Position numbers and translations under genes: made by a program. A stretch of 25,190 nt of DNA from JAAYZQ01 sp034428935 (lineage in GTDB: Bacteria > Chloroflexota > Anaerolineae > JAAYZQ01), in assembly GCA_034428935.1 (NCBI GenBank), contig DAOUHB010000123.1, forward strand, positions 1 through 25,190, given 5' to 3'. Under the pieces are notes generated by a model. It searched no databases. It saw nothing but the letters and a program-made list of their open reading frames with translations, and was not told the origin of the DNA. Shown piece by piece: positions 13,722 to 21,341 of the stretch. Position 1 is the first letter of the stretch, and every line of letters begins with the position of its first letter.

Positions 13722-15038
13722 ATGGACTCCCTTTTGAACCTGTCAATTCGCATCGACCCGTCCCAGGCGGGCACCTACTTCACGCTGCCCTTCCACGTGC
13801 CGGAGGGGATCGAATCGATAACCCTGAAGTACGGGTATGACAGGCGGCCGGCAAAGGAGCAGGCCCTTGACGGGGGCCTGTTCACCGGCCGGGAAGAGGT
13901 CAACATCGTCGACCTGGGGCTCATCGACCCGCGGGGCGTGCAGGTCGGGGCCTCCGGCTCTGACAAGGTCGAGATCGAGGTCGGCGAGACCAGGGCAACC
14001 CCCGGCTATCAGCCCACCCGGATCGTCCCCGGCCGGTGGCAGATCCTGGTGGGAGCCTACAAGGTGGCCTCCGAGGGCGTCACCGTCGGCTACGAGATCA
14101 GGCTCCGGCGCAAGGCGCGAAGGCTCCTCAGGGGAGACCTGCACGTCCACTCGGTGGGCTCGGATGGCGTACACACCGTGGAAGAGCTGGCCTGGAAAGC
14201 CAGGCGCCACGGCCTGGACTTTTTGGCCATCACGGACCACAACCAGTTCGCGCCGGCGGATTCACTGCCTCGCGTGGACGGCGTGACCATGATCCCCGGC
14301 GTGGAGTGGACGCACTATCAGGGACACGCCAGCTTTCTCGGGGTGGACCGGCCCTACGACGGGTGTTTCGCGACCAACTCCGTGGAGGAGGCGCGGACGC
14401 GTTTTGCATCCGCCCGCGAGCGTGGCGCGCTCATCGTCGTCGACCATCCCTTCGATCCGCTCTGCGGCTTTCACTTCCCCCTCGACGCTCTGCCGTGGGA
14501 CTGCATCGAAGTGTGGAACGGCCCTATGCGCGAGTGCAACCTACAGTCGGTGGGCATGTGGCATCAGCTCCTGGCGTCCGGGGCCAAGATCCCGGCCTGC
14601 GGCGGAAGCGACTATCACCGCGACACGCCCTTTCTTTTCCTGGGCGGGCCCACGACCTGCGTGTTTGCCGAGTCCGCCGGGCCCAGCGATATCCTGGCGG
14701 CCCTACGGGCCGGCCATGCATTCATTACCTTTGCGCCCGCCGGGCCCGGCCTGGAGCTGGCCGCCGGCGACGCCATCATGGGCGATACGGTCAACTGGCA
14801 GGAGCTGAAAGAGGTGCGCATCAAGGCGCAGGGGTTGCTGGCCGGCGACGTGGTGCGCGTTGCCACCGCCCAGGAGACGGCGGTGCTCTTTACGGCGCCG
14901 GTGGACGGGGACGTAGAACTGACCTACGCCCTGGCTTCGCCCGGGTTCGCCCGCGCCGAGATCCTGCGCTCATTCTTGCCCGGGCTGCCCATGTTGCCGG
15001 CGCTGCTGTCGAACCCCATCTATTTCGCCGGGCCGTGA
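13722..15038 (+). CDS. CehA/McbA-family PHP-domain metallohydrolase
   Basis: A 438-residue protein with an N-terminal beta-rich domain (about 1-135) and a PHP domain. Metal ligands line up in order: HVH (H141, H143), D148, H151, TDHNQ (D172, H173), E195 in PGVEW, H202 in GHASF, H242 in VVDHPFD, and D297 and H299 in GGSDYH. CehA/McbA proteins were named after carbaryl hydrolases; most uncharacterised relatives probably act as phosphoesterases on sugars or nucleotides. There is no signal peptide. A beta-rich C-terminal part (about 345-438) follows. It starts four bases after the symporter stop, so the two act together. A hairpin follows at 15061-15078. Confidence 0.88.
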   Translation: MDSLLNLSIRIDPSQAGTYFTLPFHVPEGIESITLKYGYDRRPAKEQALDGGLFTGREEVNIVDLGLIDPRGVQVGASGSDKVEIEVGETRATPGYQPTRIVPGRWQILVGAYKVASEGVTVGYEIRLRRKARRLLRGDLHVHSVGSDGVHTVEELAWKARRHGLDFLAITDHNQFAPADSLPRVDGVTMIPGVEWTHYQGHASFLGVDRPYDGCFATNSVEEARTRFASARERGALIVVDHPFDPLCGFHFPLDALPWDCIEVWNGPMRECNLQSVGMWHQLLASGAKIPACGGSDYHRDTPFLFLGGPTTCVFAESAGPSDILAALRAGHAFITFAPAGPGLELAAGDAIMGDTVNWQELKEVRIKAQGLLAGDVVRVATAQETAVLFTAPVDGDVELTYALASPGFARAEILRSFLPGLPMLPALLSNPIYFAGP

Positions 15039-15060
15039 TCTGGCCGCGGGTAATCTGGCT

Positions 15061-15078
15061 GCGGGATCGTGCTCCCGC
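15061..15078. terminator. Hairpin between convergent operons
   Basis: GCGGGA-TCGTGC-TCCCGC forms a 6-bp perfect stem in the 66-base gap between the PHP gene and the lactonase gene. No U-run follows on either strand, so it may be a weak bidirectional or Rho-assisted terminator, or simply an mRNA-end structure. Confidence 0.4.
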
Positions 15079-15104
15079 GGGTTCGTCCTCCAGGGATTGC
15101 TGCC

Positions 15105-15983
15105 CTAGCCCTTGAACCGGGGCTCGGGCAGCCCTTGCACGTCGGTGTGCACCACCCACAGGTCGCCACAGCCCGGAGCGGCCGCGCGCTCCTGGTCGGT
15201 CAGCCAGCCCCAGGCGGTGGTCACGTATAGGTCCTTGAGATCGGGCCCGCCGAAGCAGCAACTGGTTGGGTTGGGAATGGGCATCTTGACCACGCGCTCG
15301 ATCTTGCCGTCCGGATCATAGCGGGTGATGCACCAGCCGCCCCACTGGGCACTCCAGACGCACCCCTCCGCGTCCACCGTCAGGCCATCGGGCAGCCCCT
15401 TGTCCTCCGGTACCCTGGCAAAGGACCGGCGGTTGGCAAGCTCGCCCGTCGCCGGGTCAAAGTCAAAAGCGAGCAGCTCGTAGGCGAATTGGGCGGTCAC
15501 GTACATCGTCTTGCTGTCGGGGCTCCAGCCCAGCCCGTTGGAGCAGGCCAGGCCACCGGCCATGGTATGCAGGGAGCAGTCAAGGTCCAGCCGGTAGAGG
15601 GATCCTTCCGGCCGGGACTGATCGTCGGCGTGGGTCGACCCGGCCCAGAAGCGGCCCTGCCGGTCGGCCGAGCCATCGTTGAACCGGACGGGGCGATTGT
15701 CCGCCTCGGGGTCCTCCAGGAACCGGTGCTCGCCGGTCCGTTCATCCCAGAGGTAAAGGCCGGTGCGCGTGGCGAACACAAAGCCACCGCTCTCCCGCCG
15801 CGCCTGCCCGGTGACGTGAATGCCGGGCGTCCACTGCCGGAACGCGCCCGTCCCGGGCTCCAGGCGGTACACCGTCGGGTTCGACCAGATGTCCAGCCAG
15901 TATAGGGCCTGTTCGTCGACGTCCCACCGCGGGCTCTCGCCCACCTCGTTTTCCACCTTGATGACGTGCTCGATCTCGAACAT
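15105..15983 (-). CDS. SMP-30/gluconolactonase/LRE family lactonase
   Basis: A 292-residue six-bladed beta-propeller of the SMP-30/regucalcin type. Metal-site residues are E16 in GESPRW, N149 in CSNGLGWSPD and D199 in LPDGLTVD, with N102 in RFNDG near the substrate. The family hydrolyses sugar-acid lactones such as glucono-, gulono- or xylono-lactone. It is the last gene of the catabolic operon, 30 bases after the regulator. Its presence implies that some substrate of the operon passes through a lactone, perhaps made by the aldo/keto reductase. The particular lactone is unknown. There is no export signal. Confidence 0.88.
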   Translation of the reverse strand: MFEIEHVIKVENEVGESPRWDVDEQALYWLDIWSNPTVYRLEPGTGAFRQWTPGIHVTGQARRESGGFVFATRTGLYLWDERTGEHRFLEDPEADNRPVRFNDGSADRQGRFWAGSTHADDQSRPEGSLYRLDLDCSLHTMAGGLACSNGLGWSPDSKTMYVTAQFAYELLAFDFDPATGELANRRSFARVPEDKGLPDGLTVDAEGCVWSAQWGGWCITRYDPDGKIERVVKMPIPNPTSCCFGGPDLKDLYVTTAWGWLTDQERAAAPGCGDLWVVHTDVQGLPEPRFKG

Positions 15984-16013
15984 GGACGTTTCCCTTTCTT
16001 GATCTGCTGCCGA

Positions 16014-17039
16014 TCAGGCGACGATCTCGTGTACGTGCCGGTGCTGCATGTTCCCGTTAGAGACGTCGCCGCGGCCCTTGCGAGCGGTGGAACGAGCGCG
16101 CTCCAGGACGGCCTCGGCGGCGCGGGCATCCGTCACCAGGCAACTGCAAAAACCTCCGCGCAGAGCCGCGGCAATGGCCCTGGCCTTGCCCACGCTGCCC
16201 GACACGGCGATGACCCTGGGGATCTGCCGGATGGAATCCGCGTCCAGGTTGATGGCCCGCTTGTTTGCCGAAATATCCAGCACCCGCCCCTCGTCGTCGA
16301 ACTGGTGGGCGACGACGTCGCCGACTACGCCGGCCTCCAACAGCTCGTTCAACTCGTCCCGGCTCACATAGCCCGCACGCAAGAGGCTGGAATACTCGGG
16401 CTCGGGGGTACCGATGCCGATGAGCGCCACCTCCGCCTCGGCCGCAATCGCCAGCGTCTCCTGGTTTATCCGCTCGCGTCGCAGCGCCTGGGCAACGTCC
16501 TCATCCCGGACAAGCAGCGGCGCGGACAGGAAGCGAAACGACGCTCCCAGCTTCTGTGCCAGCCATCGCCCCAGCTCCGCGCCATCGACCATGGGATCGC
16601 CATGGCCCACCGCGCCGATGAGCTGCACGACCGTCGAGCTCGGCACGATGGTGCTCGGCATAGCGCTGACCACGGCATGGACCGCCGTCCCCCAGCTCAG
16701 CCCGATGATGACCCCGGGATGCAGGGATGCCTGTAGGCAGCGGGCGCCCAGGTCGCCGAGCCGCCGCAGCAAGAGCTGGTAGTTCTCCGGCGGATCGGCC
16801 AGCACGTGGGCCTCCGCCAGATCGAACTCCTGGAGCAACTGCTGCTCCAGCTCGCTGTCGGTCCGCAGGGGATAGCGGATGCGCACCTCGACGAGCCCGG
16901 CATCCCGCGCCTGGTCGAGCAATCGCGAGACCATGGAGCGGGACTTGCCGATGCGTTCGGCGATGGCAGCCTGGTTCAGACCTTCTTCGTAGTACCAGAT
17001 AGCAACTTGGGCCAGGAGGTCGATTCTTTCCTCTTCCAT
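16014..17039 (-). CDS. SorC-family sugar-binding transcriptional regulator
   Basis: A 341-residue regulator. An N-terminal helix-turn-helix covers about residues 10-50 (LNQAAIAERIGKSRSMVSRL), typical of SorC/DeoR-like proteins. A sugar-phosphate-binding domain follows (about 60-320), with PRVIAVSGSVGKARAIAAAL and LVTD as the usual effector-site landmarks. Effectors are generally phosphorylated sugars of the regulated pathway, here possibly L-xylulose-5-P or D-xylulose-5-P. ATG 17039 is preferred because GGAG lies five bases upstream; the in-frame GTG at 17045 would overlap that site. The gene has its own probable promoter (17080-17109) and a 14-bp palindrome further upstream, suggesting autoregulation. 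Confidence 0.9.
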   Translation of the reverse strand: MEEERIDLLAQVAIWYYEEGLNQAAIAERIGKSRSMVSRLLDQARDAGLVEVRIRYPLRTDSELEQQLLQEFDLAEAHVLADPPENYQLLLRRLGDLGARCLQASLHPGVIIGLSWGTAVHAVVSAMPSTIVPSSTVVQLIGAVGHGDPMVDGAELGRWLAQKLGASFRFLSAPLLVRDEDVAQALRRERINQETLAIAAEAEVALIGIGTPEPEYSSLLRAGYVSRDELNELLEAGVVGDVVAHQFDDEGRVLDISANKRAINLDADSIRQIPRVIAVSGSVGKARAIAAALRGGFCSCLVTDARAAEAVLERARSTARKGRGDVSNGNMQHRHVHEIVA

Positions 17040-17079
17040 ACTCACTCCATTTCGATAATAGCCTTACTGTCAAGTACCT

Positions 17080-17109
17080 ATTTTACATTACATGCCACGG
17101 TTTTCGCAA
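17080..17109 (-). promoter_or_regulatory. Internal promoter of the regulator gene
   Basis: Read on the minus strand: TTGCGA (17104-17109), an 18-bp spacer and TAAAAT (17080-17085). The expected start is near 17073, about 34 bases before ATG 17039. It lies in the longest gap of the operon (115 bases), which is also AT-richer than its surroundings. Confidence 0.5.
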
Positions 17110-17125
17110 AAATACGTTGGGCCCG

Positions 17126-17139
17126 TGCACAATTGTGCA
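17126..17139. promoter_or_regulatory. 14-bp palindrome TGCACAATTGTGCA, likely SorC-family operator
   Basis: A perfect 14-bp palindrome lies in the kinase-regulator gap, about 17 bp upstream of the predicted -35. This is the natural site for the regulator encoded next to it. A second copy would be expected beyond the right edge, upstream of the substrate-binding protein gene. Confidence 0.55.
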
Positions 17140-17159
17140 GGGCAACGGCAAGTTTTCCA

Positions 17160-18689
17160 TCAGCACCCCAGCTTTTCCAGGCGCTGCCAGGGCTCGCGCA
17201 TGGCCTCCTGCAGGCAGCGGTACTCCTCGTACCGCGCCAGATACCTGTCCGTTGCGTCTTGCTGCGGCTCGTGGCGGCGTACCACCTGCACCGCCTGGGC
17301 GACGGCGTCGGCATAGCCGGCATAGACGCCCACGCCGATGCCCGCCGCGATGGCCGCGCCCAACGCTGCGATCTCGCTGGCAGCGGGCACCTCGATGGGC
17401 AGCTCCAGCGCGTCGGCGAATATCTGCGTCCACACCGAGCTGCGCGCCCCGCCGCCCGTCAAGCGCCCGACTGTCATTTGTGCGCCGGTAGCCCGCAGCC
17501 GGTTAACGTGGTCCAGGTGGCCGTACACCACGCCTTCGTAAAGCGCGCGCAGGACGTGGGCCTTGGTATGCCAGGCACCCAACCCGTAGAATCCGGCCCG
17601 CGCATTGGCCTGCATCCGGGAGCCGTACAGGAAGGGATGAAAGATGACGTCGGTTCCGCCCGGCGGCAGGCTTTCGACGATCTCGTTGCACACTTCATAC
17701 ACCGAAATCCCCCGCGCGGCGGCCGCGGCCTGCTCCTCGTGGCAAAAGTGGGTGATAAACCATTCAAGGTTCGTGGCCGAGGTTGCGCTGCTCTCGGTGG
17801 CCAGCCACAGGCCGGGCACGGCAAAGATGGTGAACATAAAAATGCGGCTGTCGACCACCGGCTGCCGGAGGACAAGCTGGTTGATGCTCCAGGTGCCCGC
17901 GACGATGGACAGCATCCCCTCGTCTATGACGCCGGCTCCCACCGCTGCGGCGTCGATGTCAAACATGCCGCCCGCGACGGGCGTTCCCTCCGCCAGGCCG
18001 GTCACAGCCGCCGCTTCGCGCGTCACCCTCCCGGCGATGTCGTGGCTCTCAATGGGCTCCGGCAGGGCGGGAAGAATGTCGCCGATGCCGTACAGGTCGA
18101 GAAGCTCGGGCGAGAAGCGGCGGTTGCGGCTGTCGTACAGGCTGCTGCCGCTCATGTCGGTATAGTCCGAAGTCACCGTCCCTGTGAGGCGGTACTTGAT
18201 ATAATCCTTGCAGGGAAATGCGTGGCCGATCCGGCTCCAGACCTCTGGCCGGTGCCGCTTGAACCAGGCGAGCAAGGCGGCCGGCTGCGCCGCAAAGGTA
18301 TTGGTCAGGACCATGGCAAAATTCTGGTCGTGGACGCCGCCCGGACGAAACCATTCGTCGATGATGTCGCTGGCGCGATTGTCCATGGAGGTCACCGACG
18401 GCCCCAGGGGCGCGCCGGCCTTGTCGACCAGGTAGATGCCGTTGCCGTGGGCCGAATTGCCCACGCCCACGATGTCGCGATTGTCGATACCCGCCTTCTC
18501 GATGACCTCGCGGATGGCGGCGGCCGTCGTCTGCCACACGATCTCGCTGTCGCGCTCGACCCACGCGGGCCGGGGATAGTTCATCTCCACCTTGTGTCCC
18601 TGCACCGCCACCTCGCGACCCTCTAGGTCGAGGATGGCTGCCTTGGAGACGGTCAATCCGTTGTCAATCCCCATGAGATACGAAGCCAT
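17160..18689 (-). CDS. FGGY-family carbohydrate kinase, LyxK-like L-xylulokinase
   Basis: A 509-residue sugar kinase of full FGGY length. The N-terminal phosphate loop is GIDNGLTVSKAA (7-18). The catalytic Asp is D244 in GGMFD, and the C-terminal adenosine motif is TGGGARSS. Resemblance to E. coli LyxK is strong at GVGNSAHGNGIYLVDK (75-90), SATNLEWF and IFHPFLYGS. LyxK phosphorylates L-xylulose at O5. Together with the 3- and 4-epimerase genes upstream this completes the route to D-xylulose-5-P. ATG 18689 has GGGAGAG upstream, 49 bases after the epimerase gene. Another ketose substrate cannot be excluded, since FGGY specificity drifts. Confidence 0.85.
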   Translation of the reverse strand: MASYLMGIDNGLTVSKAAILDLEGREVAVQGHKVEMNYPRPAWVERDSEIVWQTTAAAIREVIEKAGIDNRDIVGVGNSAHGNGIYLVDKAGAPLGPSVTSMDNRASDIIDEWFRPGGVHDQNFAMVLTNTFAAQPAALLAWFKRHRPEVWSRIGHAFPCKDYIKYRLTGTVTSDYTDMSGSSLYDSRNRRFSPELLDLYGIGDILPALPEPIESHDIAGRVTREAAAVTGLAEGTPVAGGMFDIDAAAVGAGVIDEGMLSIVAGTWSINQLVLRQPVVDSRIFMFTIFAVPGLWLATESSATSATNLEWFITHFCHEEQAAAAARGISVYEVCNEIVESLPPGGTDVIFHPFLYGSRMQANARAGFYGLGAWHTKAHVLRALYEGVVYGHLDHVNRLRATGAQMTVGRLTGGGARSSVWTQIFADALELPIEVPAASEIAALGAAIAAGIGVGVYAGYADAVAQAVQVVRRHEPQQDATDRYLARYEEYRCLQEAMREPWQRLEKLGC

Positions 18690-18738
18690 GTCTTCTCTCC
18701 CTTTGATTCCGATCCCACCCGGCCCACGATCCCTGCGC

Positions 18739-19380
18739 TCACCGCTGTCCGTAGACGGTCTGGTACATCTGGCCCGTCTCGGCCAGTTGCTCCCGGCTCA
18801 AGAGGAGGGGCTGGCCCATGAGCATGGCGAGGTGGGTGATCTTGGCAATCTCCTCGACTTCCACGGCCATCTTGGCTGCCTGCCGCGGCGAGTCGCCGAT
18901 GGTAAAGACGCCGTGGTTCTGCAGCAGGACGGCGCGGGCCGAGCCGATGGCCTGGATGATCTCGGCGCCGATCTGCTCGCCGCCGATGGCGGCAAAGCCG
19001 CCGCAAGGGATCTCGCCGCCGACCATGCACGACTGCGTCAGGCACGCCGGAATGGGCCGGCCCAGGGCGGCAAAGCTGGTGGCATAGGTCGAATGCGTGT
19101 GCCCCACCCCAAAGACGTCCGGCCGCTTGGCGTACACGTAGAGGTGGGTTTCCGTGTCGACGGACGGCTTGAGATGGCCCTCGACCACGTTGCCGTTCAT
19201 GTCGATGACGACCATATCCTCCGGGGTCATCTCTTCGTAGCTGTAGCCGCTGGGCTTCATGACCACCAGCCCGGTTTCGGGGTCGCGGCCGCTGATGTTG
19301 CCGCTGGTCATCACGACCAGGCCATGTTTGGGCAACTCCAGGTTATACTTCCAGACTTCGTGACGCAGTTCTTCCAACAT
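18739..19380 (-). CDS. Class II aldolase/adducin-family protein, probable L-ribulose-5-phosphate 4-epimerase
   Basis: A 213-residue protein with TSGNISGRD (25-33), KPSGYSYEEM (42-51), zinc ligands D75/H94/H96 (in GHTHS) and H156 in LQNHG, and a C-terminal Y210-GQ like the catalytic tyrosine end of E. coli AraD. This favours the epimerase (AraD/UlaF/SgbE) over fuculose-P aldolase, and the operon context agrees: it would turn L-ribulose-5-P into D-xylulose-5-P. One oddity is that the segment after IPACLTQ reads SCMVGGEIPCGG, so the acid/base Asp found there in AraD (D120) is not obvious. An aldolase role is therefore possible. It starts 13 bases after the UlaE-like gene. Confidence 0.8.
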   Translation of the reverse strand: MLEELRHEVWKYNLELPKHGLVVMTSGNISGRDPETGLVVMKPSGYSYEEMTPEDMVVIDMNGNVVEGHLKPSVDTETHLYVYAKRPDVFGVGHTHSTYATSFAALGRPIPACLTQSCMVGGEIPCGGFAAIGGEQIGAEIIQAIGSARAVLLQNHGVFTIGDSPRQAAKMAVEVEEIAKITHLAMLMGQPLLLSREQLAETGQMYQTVYGQR

Positions 19381-19393
19381 AGTCTCGCCTCTT

Positions 19394-20323
19394 CTAGCAG
19401 TGTGTCTTGTTCACCAGGTCGGCAACGAACTGGCGCGCAGCGCGTGCGGTCGCCATGGGATCGCCGGCCGCGCCCTCGTCCGACCACATCTCGACCACCA
19501 TGGGGCCACGGTAGCCCTGGCCGGCCAGTGCCTGAAAGACCGGCTCAAAGGGGACGATGCCCGTGCCAAAAGGCACCCGCCGGATGGTGCGGGGCAGGGC
19601 GTCCTTGACGTGGATGCCGACCATGTGGCCCGCGCAGGTCGCCAGTTCGGCCACCGGATCGTAGCCGGCCGCGGCCACGTTGGCCATGTCGGGATAGATC
19701 TGGAACCACAGCGAGTTGACCTGCCGCACGATCTCCATGCAGCGGTGAATGGATTCGGTCAGGGGAACGTCCACATTCTCCAGGGCCAGCATGACCCCTG
19801 CTTGCCCGGCCCACTCGGCCGCCCGTTGCAGGCCCTCCACGTAGCGGGCCGCCGTGGCAGCGTCGCTCTCTTCGTAGAACACGTCATAGCCGGCAATCTG
19901 CACGATGCGCACCCCCACGTCCACGGCAAAGGCAATGGCCCGCCGCACAATGTCGGCTGCCCGCTGCCGGACCTGGGGCGATCGGCTGCCCAGGGGATAG
20001 CGGCGGTGCCCGCTCAGGCACATGGTCAGGATTGGCACGCCCGATTCGGCGATGGCCCGGCGGAGCTCGTCCCTGTTCGACGCCGGCCCCTCAATGCGGG
20101 CCAGGCGTTCGTCGCTTTCGTCGATCGAGATCTCGACAAAGTCGTACCCGGCCTCGGCCGCCGCGGCCAGCCGCCGGTCCCAGGACCACGGCGCGGGCAG
20201 CCCTTTCTCGTACAGGCCCACGGGCAGCCCTGCGAGCGCCAGCCCGGCGTCCTCGACCGGCCCGGCAAGCGGTTCGCCGGCGGCATGAAGGATGGTGCGC
20301 TGCCCTTCCGGGGCCCTCGTCAT
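19394..20323 (-). CDS. ulaE: UlaE/SgbU-like L-xylulose-5-phosphate 3-epimerase
   Basis: A 309-residue TIM-barrel epimerase. It closely follows E. coli UlaE from residue 34 on: PVGLYEKGLP, GYDFVEISIDESDERLARI (59-77), TMCLSGHRRYPLGS (100-113), VQIAGYDVFYEE, WFQIYPDMAN, HVKD (238-241), PFGTGIVPFE and VVEMWSDE. Likely metal/catalytic residues are E182, D212, H238 and E278. The enzyme interconverts L-xylulose-5-P and L-ribulose-5-P. ATG 20323 overlaps the aldo/keto reductase stop as ATGA and has GGAGGAG eight bases upstream. That gives about 33 extra N-terminal residues compared with UlaE; a GTG at codon 35 lacks a good ribosome site. In E. coli the gene belongs to ascorbate use, but here no PTS or lactonase UlaG is present. 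Confidence 0.9.
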   Translation of the reverse strand: MTRAPEGQRTILHAAGEPLAGPVEDAGLALAGLPVGLYEKGLPAPWSWDRRLAAAAEAGYDFVEISIDESDERLARIEGPASNRDELRRAIAESGVPILTMCLSGHRRYPLGSRSPQVRQRAADIVRRAIAFAVDVGVRIVQIAGYDVFYEESDAATAARYVEGLQRAAEWAGQAGVMLALENVDVPLTESIHRCMEIVRQVNSLWFQIYPDMANVAAAGYDPVAELATCAGHMVGIHVKDALPRTIRRVPFGTGIVPFEPVFQALAGQGYRGPMVVEMWSDEGAAGDPMATARAARQFVADLVNKTHC

Positions 20324-21312
20324 CGTCCTGTCTCCTCCGCCGCGGCCAGCGCCCGAGCCCGGGCGGCCAGCAGGCCGTCGATCTCGGCGACGTCGGCATC
20401 CGAGAGCTGTAGATCCCCACCGCCGATGGTGCCTTCGATCTGGCCTGGGCTGCGCGCGCCGACGATGGCGGCGGTCACCTCGGGGCGCCGCAGCACCCAG
20501 GCAATGGCCACCTCGCCCAGGCCATTCTCGTGGCGTTGGGCCATGGGGCGCAGCCCGTCCAGGAGGGACAGGTTGGCACTCAGCGCCGGCTCCCGGAATT
20601 CGGGATTGTGGTGGCGGCGCCAGTCGCCGGCCGGCAGCGCGGCCACCCACTCCCGTGTCACCTTGCCGGTCAGCAGCCCGTTGTGCATGGGGCTGTAAGC
20701 GATCATGCCAACGTTGTTCGCCGCGCAAAAGGGCAGCAGCTCGGTCTCGATGCCACGGGCCACCAGGCTGTAGGGCGCCTGCAGCGAGGCGATGGGGTGG
20801 ATGGGCTGGATGCGCTGCATCTGGGCCACCGAGAAATTCGAGACGCCCGCGTAGCGGACCTTGCCCTCTCGAACCAGGTCGGCGATGGTGCTCCAGCCCT
20901 CTTCCAGGTGGGCCTCGTCGTGCGGCCAGTGGATCTGGTACAGGTCGATGGCCTCCACGCCCAGGCGGCGCAGGCTGGCTTCGCACTCGGCGCGTACGCT
21001 GGCGGCGGTGAGCCGGCCGTACGTGTCGGGCTTTCCCTCGTCCCAGACCAGGCCGCACTTGGTGGCGAGGATGACGTCCTTCCGCCCCTTGATCGCCTGG
21101 CCCAGCACTTCCTCGGCGTGGCCAAGGCCGTAGGCCGCCGCGCAGTCCACCCAGTTGATGCCCAGGTCGAGCCCCCGCCGAATGGCGGCGATGGAAGCCT
21201 CGTCGTCCTGAGGACCCCAGGCCCATTGCCAGCCGCCGCCGCCGATGGCCCACGTGCCAAAGCCGATGGCTGTCAACTCCAGATCGGTGGTTCCCAGTTT
21301 CTGCCTGCGCAT
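20320..21312 (-). CDS. Aldo/keto reductase
   Basis: A 330-residue NAD(P)H-dependent oxidoreductase. The catalytic tetrad is complete: D56 in WVDCAAAYG, Y61, K85 in ATKCG and H128 in YQIHWP. GVSNFS and the C-terminal VGARSPGQIEGT are the usual cofactor-site landmarks. Members reduce aldehydes and ketones or oxidise sugars. In this operon it may interconvert a pentitol and L-xylulose, or oxidise a sugar to a lactone for the SMP-30 protein. The frame is open 51 codons upstream, but ATG 21312 with AGGAGG five bases before it is the real start. It overlaps the UlaE-like gene by four bases and starts 29 bases after the permease. Confidence 0.9.
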   Translation of the reverse strand: MRRQKLGTTDLELTAIGFGTWAIGGGGWQWAWGPQDDEASIAAIRRGLDLGINWVDCAAAYGLGHAEEVLGQAIKGRKDVILATKCGLVWDEGKPDTYGRLTAASVRAECEASLRRLGVEAIDLYQIHWPHDEAHLEEGWSTIADLVREGKVRYAGVSNFSVAQMQRIQPIHPIASLQAPYSLVARGIETELLPFCAANNVGMIAYSPMHNGLLTGKVTREWVAALPAGDWRRHHNPEFREPALSANLSLLDGLRPMAQRHENGLGEVAIAWVLRRPEVTAAIVGARSPGQIEGTIGGGDLQLSDADVAEIDGLLAARARALAAAEETGR

Positions 21313-21341
21313 CCGTTCCTCCTGATGTTGATGGCCCGGCG

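Noticed and set aside
17069..17074. TTGACA on the minus strand before the regulator gene
   Set aside because: The nearest TATTAT is only seven bases away, too close for a sigma-70 promoter. The TTGCGA-N18-TAAAAT pair fits better.
16806..18626. A 606-residue plus-strand frame
   Set aside because: It is antisense to the kinase and the regulator. Long antisense frames are common in GC-rich genes, and no motif was seen.
19394..21253. A 619-residue minus-strand frame
   Set aside because: Its first half is an out-of-frame shadow of the aldo/keto reductase gene. Only the part from 20323 matches UlaE.
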